In this document: positions 17,901 through 26,200 of the stretch, piece after piece
How the letters are laid out: each line of letters opens with the position of its first letter
Numbering within the stretch: position 1 is the first letter of the stretch
NCBI RefSeq assembly: GCF_018448905.1
Contig: NZ_RCWA01000006.1
Location: 62,001 to 126,000, forward strand
Source of the DNA: Photorhabdus heterorhabditis
GTDB taxonomy: Bacteria; Pseudomonadota; Gammaproteobacteria; Enterobacterales; Enterobacteriaceae
Direction: 5' to 3'
Length of the DNA stretch: 64,000 nucleotides
Translations under genes and position numbers: made by a program
The notes under the pieces: generated by a model
The model's database searches: none
What the model was told of the DNA's origin: nothing
What the model saw: the letters and a program-made list of their open reading frames with translations, nothing else

Positions 17901-20900
17901 GGAAGCAAAACAGTGGTTGGAACAGCTGCATCAGGAACAGGCGACAGTCTGGAACAGTGTCCCTGCGTTGTTTGATATGTTGCTGGTGGCTGCTGAAAAT
18001 GATCCTCGTGGCTTGCCGGATTCATTGCAACAGGTGTTGTTATCCGGTGATTGGGTTGGTCTGGATCTGCTTCCCCGTTTGCGTGAAGTCGGCAGTCAGG
18101 CTCAATTAACGGCAATGGGGGGAGCGACGGAAGCGGCAATCTGGTCTAACGCGATTGATGTCGATGTTATCCCGTCGGAATGGCGCTCAATTCCTTACGG
18201 TTATCCGCTCTCTAATCAGCATTACCGAGTCATGGATTCACAACAACGGGATTGCCCTGATTGGGTCGCCGGAGAGTTGTGGATTGGCGGAAAAGGTGTA
18301 GCGCTGGGCTATTACGGCGATCGGGAAAAAACAGATGCTCAGTTTGTTCTGCATCAAGGGCAGCGTTATTACCGGACCGGAGATTATGGCCGCTTTTGGC
18401 AGGGAGGATGCCTTGAGTTTCTTGGCCGTAAAGATAGCCAGATTAAACTGAATGGTTACAGGATTGAACTGGGTGAAATTGAAACGGTGGCTTTACGTCA
18501 CCCAGCAATCAGTAAAGCTGTTGCATTGTGTTTATCTGAACCACAGAAACATCTGAGATTATTCGTTGAAGGCCAGGTTATAACGGGTGATTCTTCAACA
18601 TTCGCTGATGATATATTGCCTGAAATGCCATCATTTATTCAGGTAGAAAACAGTCAGGATGATGAACAGAATATCGCTTTGTCACTGTTGCAAAAGATAT
18701 TGCTTGATTCTTTGCAACTGACATTCACTCAGCCGCAAAGTGCAGAAATACTTTACCAACAGGCAGGGGTGATACCTCGTTATCAACCACTATTTATTCA
18801 GTGGCTGGCGTGGTTGACGCATCAGGGATGGTTATCTGAAAGTGAAACAGGCTGGCAGTTGAATCATGGTTGGCAACCAGATAACAAACCGGTTCTGGCA
18901 TCACGAATGGACAGAATTTATCAGGCGCTTAATGGGTATTGTGACTGGATTGTTCAAGTCATTCAGGGGAAACAGAACCCACTGATGCTTATCGACGATC
19001 CTGTATTGTCGCCGGAGGTTCTGGTTGTTGGTTCACCGGAAACCGAAGTGGTCATTACCCTTATTGCGGATCAAATCCGTCGGTTATCCACGATATTGCA
19101 GCGGCCTGTCAGAGTCGCAGAGCTGAATGGCCGCAGTGGTCTGTTTGCAGGCAAGTTACTCAGTCTATTATCAGATTTGGAGATTGAATATTGCTTGGTT
19201 GAACAGGCCGGTTCACTGCGTGAACTGGCGAAATATCGTCTGTCAGGTTATCCGCATCAGAGTCAGGTTTGCACAGTGCGGGAAACGGCAGATTATAGTG
19301 CCGATTTGGTCATCAGTAATAACGCATTGCATCGTTATGCCGATATCTGTCGGGGAATCTCTGATCTGCAAGTATTGGCATCTTCTGGCAGTGGCGTATT
19401 GGTGTTTGAAAGCCAATATCTCAGCCCGCTGGCACAATTAACGGTGTTACTGCTGCAAGATGAAAACGGTTTTACTGATCTGCGACAAGGTCAGCAAGAT
19501 CCACTACTGGATAAGAAACGTTGGCAGCAGCAGTTGTTGCAAAGTGATTTACCCGTGCAGTCTGTCACGGTAATGGGTGAAAACTCTGTACTGTTGATGT
19601 GCAAAAACTGTCGTGGCAACGTTACGGTTAATCGCCACGAACTGACACAGCATCTGACAAATTATCTTCCAGCTTATATGTTGCCGCAGTATTTGCATGT
19701 TTTAGATAAATTACCATTGAGCGCTAATGGAAAAATAGATCGCAAAGCACTTGAGCAATTAGCTGTAGACGGGGCAGAACAGGAAATTCTGCAATCTGCC
19801 CAAGGTGTCGAATTGTCAGGAAAAGCCGAATATCTGGTGGCTAAAATCTGGCAACAGGTATTGGGAACAGAACCAATGGCTGACAGCAATTTCTTCCTGC
19901 TTGGTGGTGATAGTTTACATGCCACCCGTATTGTTGTGGCGTTGGAATCAGCAGGGGCTGTAGATGTCACACTGGCTCAGGTGTTCTCCTCCCCGGTATT
20001 GCGTGACTTTGCTCGTTTGATGACTTTTGCTGAACTGTCAAAAACAAAAGTGATGCAGCTGCAACATCAGGAAAGTGAGTGTTATCAGCCATTCCCGCCT
20101 ACAGATGTACAACGTGCCTATCTGATGGGGCGTCAGGCTGGTTTCCGTCTCGGTGGGGTTGCCACTCATTATTATAACGAATACGAAGGCCAGCCTTTTG
20201 ATGCAATGCGGTTAGAACAGGCTTTATCTGCCTTGATTGCTCGCCATGATGCATTGAGAATTGTATTTGACGAGCAAGGAATGCAACAGGTGTTGCCACA
20301 GCAGCCAAAACCTGCGCTAGACGTGATCCACTGTTCAGATCAGCAATGGTCAGAAGAAACCAGTAAATTGCGGGAACGCTTATCTCATCGGGTACTTGAT
20401 CCGACACAATGGCCGCTGTTCCATGTGACGCTGATTCAGTCAGATAATGGGCGTAACCGCCTGTATATCGGGTTGGATAATTTGATCCTTGACGGTTTGA
20501 GTATGCGTATTTTCTTCACCGAACTTGAGCAGCTTTATCAGCAACCGGAAGGAGTATTGCCATCCGTTGGGATTGGTTTCCGAGATTATCTCACCACGGT
20601 GATTTCTGATGAAGAGAAGAGCCGTAAATCGGCAAATTACTGGCAGGCCCGGCTGGCAGAATTACCTGAAGCGCCAAAGCTGCCACTGATTTGTGATCCG
20701 CAGTCATTGGGTACGCCTCGGTTTAAACGTTGGCAATCTGTTTTGCCTCGGCAGCAGTGGCAAACGCTGACAGAAAAAGCCCGGCATTATCAAGTGACGC
20801 CTTCTTGTTTATTGCTGACTTGTTATGCACAAGTGTTGGCGAAATGGTCTGAATCGGCGTCATTGAGTATCAATGTGACGTTGTTTGATCGTCAGCCATT

Positions 20901-23208
20901 ACATCCTGATATCAACCATATTCTGGGGGATTTCACTTCACTTCTGTTACTGGAATGTCATCATTTAACCGATGAAAACTGGCTTAACAGAGCACAGCGA
21001 TTACAGCAACAGCTTTGGCAAGATCTGGCTCATACTGATGTTTCGGCTGTATGGGTTATCCGTGAATTGAATAAACAACGGCAAGTTACCGATTTGGCTA
21101 TGCCCGTCGTGTTTACCAGTGCGTTAGGGGCAGAAGTCATGCCTTATCAAGAGAGTGCACAACCTTTCCCGCCGGCTATCTGGGGAATTTCTCAGACTCC
21201 TCAGGTTTGGATCGATCATCAGGTATATGAACAGGATGGAGAATTACGTTTCAACTGGGATGTGGTTGATGGCCTGTTCCCGCAAGGTATGATTGATACG
21301 ATGTTCAGCGCATATTGTGATTTGCTGACGCAGTTAAGTGTGACCCCGGACTGGCGTACTCAGGTGAATGTAGCGCTGCCGATACAACAGCAGCAATGTC
21401 GTCAACGGGTTAATGATACGCATCAGGAATTGAGTTTTGCACCAATGCATCAGCGTGTTGGGCAGGCGATGACACAGTTTGCGGATCGAACAGCGATTAT
21501 TGATGGTGAGCAGCAGGTCAGTTATCAGCAGTTAGAGCAACATGTGCAACGATTAGCCCAGGTTTTGGTTGAACAAGGCATTTGTGCGGGTGATTGTGTT
21601 GGTGTTGCGTTGCCGAGGGGTTATCAACAAATCGTCGCAGTACTGGCTGTTCAGTGGTTGGGCGCGGCTTATGTTCCAATCTCTGTCGAGTGGCCGGTAC
21701 TGCGCCGGGAACAGGTTGCTCAGCAGGCGGGGTTGATTTGTGTTGTGGCGGATAGCCACTTGCAATGGACGGAATCTGTCGCAATTGTTGATATTAACCA
21801 GTCACCGCTGACAACAACGGTGATTCAACTCTGGCATTCACAAGCTCAAGATCTGGCTTACATTATTTTCACTTCTGGCAGCACTGGCGTACCTAAAGGC
21901 GTAGCGATCAGTCACGGTGCTGCGGTCAATACTATTGAAGCGATCAATCGGCAGCATTGTGTTGGTAAACAGGACAAAGTTCTGGCGCTGTCTGCACTGC
22001 ATTTCGACCTTTCTGTGTGGGATATCTTTGGTGTGTTGTCAGCGGGAGGGACTTTGGTCACGGTACCTGAAACCTATTCCAAGGACGCTGCACATTGGTT
22101 GACTCTGATAAAACAGCACCAGATAACGTTATGGAACAGTGTGCCAGCCTTACTGGAAATGGCGCTGTTACTGAGTGAAAACGGTGAACAGGCCGATGCG
22201 CTTACTAGTTTGCGTCTGGTCATGCTCTCTGGTGACTGGATTAACCTTGCATTGCCTGAGCGTTTGAAACGCTGGATACCACAGGTACAACTGGTTTCTA
22301 TGGGGGGCGCGACCGAAGCGGCCATTTGGTCGAATTACTGGTTAGTGGATGAGCTTGATCCTGAATGGAATTCTATTCCTTATGGATTACCGTTACCGAA
22401 TCAGCGTTTCCGTGTAGTCAATGAACTAACGGAGGATTGTCCTGATTGGGTTGCCGGTGAACTGTGGATTGGTGGTCATGGTGTGGCGCTAGGTTACTTC
22501 GGTGATGATGAGCGCACTGCCAATCAGTTTATTTTCTGGCAAGGGGAGCGTTGGTATCGTACTGGTGATATGGGGCGTTATCACCCAACAGGCGTACTGG
22601 AATTCTTGGGACGGCGTGATCAGCAGGTTAAAATTTCCGGTTACCGTATTGAGCTGGGTGAGATCGTACAGGCTCTGAAAGGTTGTGATGGTATTGAAGA
22701 TGCGTTGGTATTTGTTAATCGACGTGGCGAACGTCCATCCCTCTCAGCTTGCGTTTTAGCATCACAAGAGCCGGATTGGTCGCTGTTGCGGCAGCAACTG
22801 TCAGCACAATTACCAGAATATGCGGTTCCGGTCGAGTTTGGTTGGTTGTCTTGCTGGCCGTTGACAGACAATGGCAAGCTAGATCGCAAAATGATTGAGC
22901 AACAACTACGGCATGTTGTCAATCAAGCTATGGATACATTGCCGGAAAGCCCATTGGAAAAACAGCTGGCAGATGTGCTGTTGCCATTACTTAATCTGAC
23001 GCAACTCAGCGTTCATGACAATTTCTTTGCCCTTGGTGGCGACTCCTTTATTGCAACCCGTTTCACTTCTGAACTGAGGCGGTGTCATAACATTGATTTG
23101 CCACTCTGGCAGGTTTTTAACCTGCAAACTATTGCACGTATGGCGCAACAACTACAATCCGCACCCGCAGAAGAAGCGGAAATGATTTTTGAGGAAGGTT
23201 CTCTATGA
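11920..23208 (+). CDS. Hybrid FAAL/PKS/NRPS siderophore synthase, 3762 aa
   Basis: Domain order with approximate residues: fatty-acyl-AMP ligase (1-585; YSSGSTGKPKAV); carrier (GLTSL, Ser ~613); ketosynthase (672-1080; DTACSSS with Cys ~829, HGTGT ~964, GHLEA ~1000); a linker keeping the post-AT motif LPLYPFNRDSYW but no acyltransferase; carrier (GIDSL ~1267); heterocyclization domain (1328-1770; DMVMADAMS ~1457); adenylation domain with Cys-type pocket (TSGSTG ~1924; GGATEAAIW); an inserted ~350-aa methyltransferase-like domain lacking an intact SAM motif, as in the PchE/HMWP2 epimerase; carrier (GGDSL ~2661); second heterocyclization domain (DNLILDGLS ~2853); second Cys-type adenylation domain (TSGSTG ~3317); carrier (GGDSF ~3704). 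It should load a fatty acid, extend it once with malonate supplied in trans, and add two cyclised cysteines. AAGGAATTAAGG precedes the ATG. The stop overlaps the next start (ATGA). Confidence 0.93.
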   Translation: MNDNNNLSGWVRDTLYLYANKQPNETVLRYCLKDNTQEFNYKDIICLSSYIARHISYRENAKAIILIPGNTQFILGFIACIIRGITAVPVNLPASHRLGRVADTIDHIFEDCQPEYIITLKSSVDEIEKRQWHVGRQVIVLDDILTENDISEIPSANEYKELMCPNDGPVFLQYSSGSTGKPKAVCNFDANMQAQHEILLELHRDCQPRIITANWIPFYHDMGMFCGLLTPLLSGGCCNFISPSHFTADPARWLKLITDYSANSTAAPDFAWQLCVDSITQEQAAEFDLSSLKMVLNAAEPIRVETMPQFARHFSVSGFNPLSFVPAYGMAEATLVISRKPAGMPFISQCFDADRLASGYAVPAENGRELVSSGQVVSGWKLRIVDPETGEILPEGRVGEIWVDGDSKAPGYWQKPELSRQTFMACLNQSIDKSYYLRTGDLAFIWQGELYICGRHKDLIIVAGENYMPNDIEASIEMGCEDVKIGGACACQRVESGELFVFAEVYRHLEATKLQVIARQIAARVASDFQLSLANVVLLPHGALKKTSSGKIRRKQMLADFENSQLKVLFALQSDIDKKEASSLPGWLYQLLCSLLHLDNPNPACGFAELGLTSLLAVRYCQQINKIWRCNLTPADLFAYPTITQLAKYIDKLSDEKITVSATKSESTGNKQIAIIAISCRLPGQTSNKWQQYGQWLAKAELAVKANNSELRQFALPIGALEHIDQFDARFFNISGREALLLDPQQRLLLELSWHLFEQAGWLPEQLKQSDTGFFIGQSGSEFGQQLLQLNNPEYAKSYLATGINTSASSGRLAKFYGTTGPALTIDTACSSSLVALDTAIRSLQQGQCHAAVAGGVNILLSPQIEQTLINAGMLSPKGRCATLSEDADGYVRGEGAALLLLKPYQQALDDGDPVLAVIESSCVAQDGESSSLTAPNPQAQSAMLKRLLEQADIAPDDIDLLEMHGTGTALGDPIELQAIDSVYGKRHQPLPLAACKAQIGHLEAAAGVASVVRAVAQIQQQQRFGHPTLASFSAKLSALMPRYRYSKQTESHRIERVAISSFSFTGTMAGLVLSKANLSDTTIPAPFVENGLLPLSACSASALQQMANQLADLLENHQEQAGELLNGWLKKRHHHFGWRALISYQNLATLIAHLRHVEPIQIDRVKMLEKGSDPCDWLQGQSYNWVKYAGNMPVSRFTLAQLPLYPFNRDSYWLEELRLVVQETQDQSESCSGHTGFDFVINWIADVLGTEPNALAMDDNLLNLGIDSLQMLDLVDECKKQHVILSLSSLFEQPTLAAWQQCWFSAAQSENVSKESEQPVIKWNGEPFELTSVQQAYWTGRQKEQTLGGIACQVYLELDCPLLKNSDIEWAVNQLHQRHDMLRMRITGDGKGEITVYQPVSIESYDWQQLSPSLLEEKRFTLRKRLETKVADLTIESGFGVVVSHTVNSSRLHINIDMVMADAMSLQILLRELSQLILMPGVLLPQLNYSFPQYLCEQAADNQLIDSRQYWQNRLAEQLPFAPQLPLAVKPEHIDKPDFHHRQWSLEQQRWLSLKEIARSNGITPSMLLANCFAETLRGWAESPDFTLNLTIFNRRGEHLQLPDLVADFTTLLLLACHTQAGNSILENCRALNRQFMSDLDHVDYSAIQVMRDWSQMYGHQVPMPVVFTSNLGRDLLNGNELGELNYLVSQTPQVWIDCQVMEHQGELLVSWDCVDGLFPQGMLDQMFSFMTHLISAITDNSQLLLKPVSHYVTPEIIEQRTEPKDRDGMLFTPRLLHRRFYEIAALWADSPAVITPHQRLSYGELEQDVLELAYRLKEQKVKAGDNLALLLPKGTEQVVAVLACLSVGAVYVPLDVAQQSARLQTIISQADISLIITNNEYQELVSGWFDAVLNIEQTGDSRLPLSQVVYGEPELSAYIIFTSGSTGTPKGVVVSHQAAANTIDDINRRYGQQEKTRVYALSALNFDLSVYDIFGPLASGGALVMPEIGHEREAKQWLEQLHQEQATVWNSVPALFDMLLVAAENDPRGLPDSLQQVLLSGDWVGLDLLPRLREVGSQAQLTAMGGATEAAIWSNAIDVDVIPSEWRSIPYGYPLSNQHYRVMDSQQRDCPDWVAGELWIGGKGVALGYYGDREKTDAQFVLHQGQRYYRTGDYGRFWQGGCLEFLGRKDSQIKLNGYRIELGEIETVALRHPAISKAVALCLSEPQKHLRLFVEGQVITGDSSTFADDILPEMPSFIQVENSQDDEQNIALSLLQKILLDSLQLTFTQPQSAEILYQQAGVIPRYQPLFIQWLAWLTHQGWLSESETGWQLNHGWQPDNKPVLASRMDRIYQALNGYCDWIVQVIQGKQNPLMLIDDPVLSPEVLVVGSPETEVVITLIADQIRRLSTILQRPVRVAELNGRSGLFAGKLLSLLSDLEIEYCLVEQAGSLRELAKYRLSGYPHQSQVCTVRETADYSADLVISNNALHRYADICRGISDLQVLASSGSGVLVFESQYLSPLAQLTVLLLQDENGFTDLRQGQQDPLLDKKRWQQQLLQSDLPVQSVTVMGENSVLLMCKNCRGNVTVNRHELTQHLTNYLPAYMLPQYLHVLDKLPLSANGKIDRKALEQLAVDGAEQEILQSAQGVELSGKAEYLVAKIWQQVLGTEPMADSNFFLLGGDSLHATRIVVALESAGAVDVTLAQVFSSPVLRDFARLMTFAELSKTKVMQLQHQESECYQPFPPTDVQRAYLMGRQAGFRLGGVATHYYNEYEGQPFDAMRLEQALSALIARHDALRIVFDEQGMQQVLPQQPKPALDVIHCSDQQWSEETSKLRERLSHRVLDPTQWPLFHVTLIQSDNGRNRLYIGLDNLILDGLSMRIFFTELEQLYQQPEGVLPSVGIGFRDYLTTVISDEEKSRKSANYWQARLAELPEAPKLPLICDPQSLGTPRFKRWQSVLPRQQWQTLTEKARHYQVTPSCLLLTCYAQVLAKWSESASLSINVTLFDRQPLHPDINHILGDFTSLLLLECHHLTDENWLNRAQRLQQQLWQDLAHTDVSAVWVIRELNKQRQVTDLAMPVVFTSALGAEVMPYQESAQPFPPAIWGISQTPQVWIDHQVYEQDGELRFNWDVVDGLFPQGMIDTMFSAYCDLLTQLSVTPDWRTQVNVALPIQQQQCRQRVNDTHQELSFAPMHQRVGQAMTQFADRTAIIDGEQQVSYQQLEQHVQRLAQVLVEQGICAGDCVGVALPRGYQQIVAVLAVQWLGAAYVPISVEWPVLRREQVAQQAGLICVVADSHLQWTESVAIVDINQSPLTTTVIQLWHSQAQDLAYIIFTSGSTGVPKGVAISHGAAVNTIEAINRQHCVGKQDKVLALSALHFDLSVWDIFGVLSAGGTLVTVPETYSKDAAHWLTLIKQHQITLWNSVPALLEMALLLSENGEQADALTSLRLVMLSGDWINLALPERLKRWIPQVQLVSMGGATEAAIWSNYWLVDELDPEWNSIPYGLPLPNQRFRVVNELTEDCPDWVAGELWIGGHGVALGYFGDDERTANQFIFWQGERWYRTGDMGRYHPTGVLEFLGRRDQQVKISGYRIELGEIVQALKGCDGIEDALVFVNRRGERPSLSACVLASQEPDWSLLRQQLSAQLPEYAVPVEFGWLSCWPLTDNGKLDRKMIEQQLRHVVNQAMDTLPESPLEKQLADVLLPLLNLTQLSVHDNFFALGGDSFIATRFTSELRRCHNIDLPLWQVFNLQTIARMAQQLQSAPAEEAEMIFEEGSL

Positions 23209-26200
23209 ATAGCCAGGAAACGATACAGAAAAAAACAGTACAGCTATCAGCGCCACAACAAGCTGTTCAGCTTTTACTGCAACTTGAACAACAACAGGCT
23301 AAATTCTGGCTGGAAGGTGATGCGTTGAAGTTTCGCGCGCCTGAGGGAGTGATGAATCCTCATGTTATTGCTCAGTTGAAAAATTTGAAACCACAAATTG
23401 TTGCGTTAATACAGGAGTGGCAGGAACCACAGAGTTTTGTGATAAACCCGGCACAGAAGCATTTACCTTTTGCTCTAAGTGATGTGCAGTCAGCCTATTT
23501 TGTCGGGCGTCATGCAATGTTCGATTATGGTGGTGTTGGTTGTCACGGCTATTTTGAGATTCTGACTGAACATTGGGACGTTAAACGCCTTGAACAGGTA
23601 TGGAATCAACTGATCCAACGCCACGATATGTTGCGGGCAGTATTCACTGTTCAGGGGCAGCAACAGATTTTGCCGGAAGTGGATCGTTTTACTATTGATT
23701 GCGATTCCTCTTCGCAGGAAGAACTTCGACAAACCCTGTCTCACCGGGTTTATCAGACAGATTGTTGGCCTCTATTTGATCTGAAAGTCAGCCAAGCGGC
23801 AGGGAAATCCTGCCTTCATTTCAGTATTGATTTGCTGATTGCAGATTTTCTCAGTGTACAAATTTTGCTGGCAGAACTGTTAAAAGGTTATCAAGAGCCT
23901 CAGACAGAACTTGCTCCATTGCAGGCCAGTTTCCGTGATGTGATGGAGTTTGAGCGGCGCCGCCACCATCAGCGCAGTTATGCCAGCGCGCGTGAATATT
24001 GGTTGAAACGTCTGCCTGAGTTGCCGGCCAGCCCACAATTACCTCACCTTCCAGTACAAAGTGGCGTTGTTCCTCGTTTCAGTCGTTACGATTTGCAACT
24101 CACGATTAAGCAGTGGGAGCAATTGCAACAACATTGTCGTTTGCAGGGCGTCTCTCCTTCTGCACTGCTTTTGGCGCTATTTAGTGAAACACTTGTTCGC
24201 TGGTCAGAAACGAAATCTTTTTGCCTCAATCTGACAGTAATGAACCGCCGTGATCTTCATGAAGATATTCACCGGATGGTTGGGGATTTTACCAGCGTTA
24301 GCCTATTACAGGCGGATATTAGCCAGCCACTCTCCTTACTGGAACGGGTGAAAAATCTACAGGCGCAACTGTGGCAGGATTTGGAGCATAACGCATTCAG
24401 CGGTATTGAGGTGATGCGTGAGCTGGCACGACAGAGGGGAGCAGAAGCTGCGAGAATGCCGATAGTATTTACCAGTGCATTAGTTGGCGAGGGTAAAGAG
24501 CAGGCGCAGGATATTATCAGCCAATTACCGATGGATATTGAGATTGGCTATGGTATCAGCCAGACCCCACAGGTATGGATTGATTGCCAGGTGATGGCCC
24601 GTAACGGAGGGTTATTGGTCAACTGGGATATCATGGAGGGAGTATTCCCGCTAGACCTCATCCGCGATATGTTCAATTGCTTTACTGGCGCGATACATCA
24701 GGTACTGGAACATGTTGATGTGTGGGATCAGGTACTCGTCATTAATCTGCCTGAGTACCAGCAAAAAATACGGCAACAGGTTAATGCGACTGAGGAAGTG
24801 ATTAAATCGGCGCTATTACATCAGGGTATCCTAGAACAGGCCGGTAAAACGCCTGATGCATTGGCGCTGATTGATGCATGTGGGCAGGTGACCTACCAAC
24901 AGATGGTAACACGCGCCACAAAATTGGCTGCCTTTTTGCCTCAAGGTGGACATAGCGCGGTATTGATGGAGAAAGGTGCGGAGCAGGTTATTACAACCCT
25001 GGCGATTCTAATCGCTGGTGGTGTTTATCTGCCACTTGATATTTCACAACCGTTACCACGGATATTACAAATTCTTACTGATGCACAGGTTAGTGCAGTA
25101 TTGACAGATAATGAAGTTTTAGCCCAACAGTTGCGGGAACAGGGGTTTAATGCTGCTAGCACAGAGAATCTGTCAGAGCTGGCAACGACTTCCGTTGTGT
25201 CAGTGAAGCAAAATGACCCGCATAATCTGGCCTATATTATTTATACCTCCGGGAGTACCGGGCAGCCGAAAGGCGTGATGATAAGCCATGATGCGGCGCT
25301 GAATACCATCAGCGATATCAATCGCCGTATGAATGTCACATCGACTGACCGCATGCTGGCACTGGCGAGGCTGAGTTTTGACCTTTCTGTTTACGATATT
25401 TTTGGTGTACTTAGCGCAGGTGGCGCGCTGATATTGCCGCAGGAACAGGATTTACAAAACCCTGCACAATGGGCGCGGCTAATTGGTAAGCATCAGGTGA
25501 CGTTGTGGAACTCTGTCCCAGCGCAAATGACGATGCTGACCCGCTATCTGTCTGAAGGTGGGAAGGAATCCATTGGTAGCTTGCGTTGTGTGATGATGTC
25601 TGGTGACTGGATCCCGCTTAATTTGCCAACCGCTATTTATCAGCATGCGCCAGATGCTTATCAGTTCAGCCTGGGTGGGGCGACTGAAGCTGCTATTTGG
25701 TCAAATATATGGCCGATAGAACCTTCAAAAACCTATCACAACAGTATTCCTTATGGCACGCCATTGGCTAATCAGCAGTTCCGTATTTTGGATCTCCGTG
25801 GGGAACCTTGTCCTGACTGGGTTGCGGGAGAACTTTGGATTGGTGGCCGTGGTGTTGCCCAAGGCTATTGGCAGGATGAAGAAAAAACTCGCCATCACTT
25901 TATCACTGACAGCCAGGGACAACGCTGGTATCGCACGGGAGACCGGGGGCGTTATACCATCAATGGCATTATTGAGTTTCTTGGACGCTGTGATAATCAG
26001 GTAAAAATTCGTGGTTATCGGGTGGAAACGGGTGAGATAGAAGCCGTGTTGGAACGACATAATAGTGTGGCTCAGGCTGCGGTTGTCGTAAAAGGGGATA
26101 AACATAATCAGGAATTACATGCTTTCGTTGAAGCGGCGACAGAAAATTCGTTGGAACGGGCAGAAAAGCTGTATCAACGCTATGAGATGGCATTACAAAA

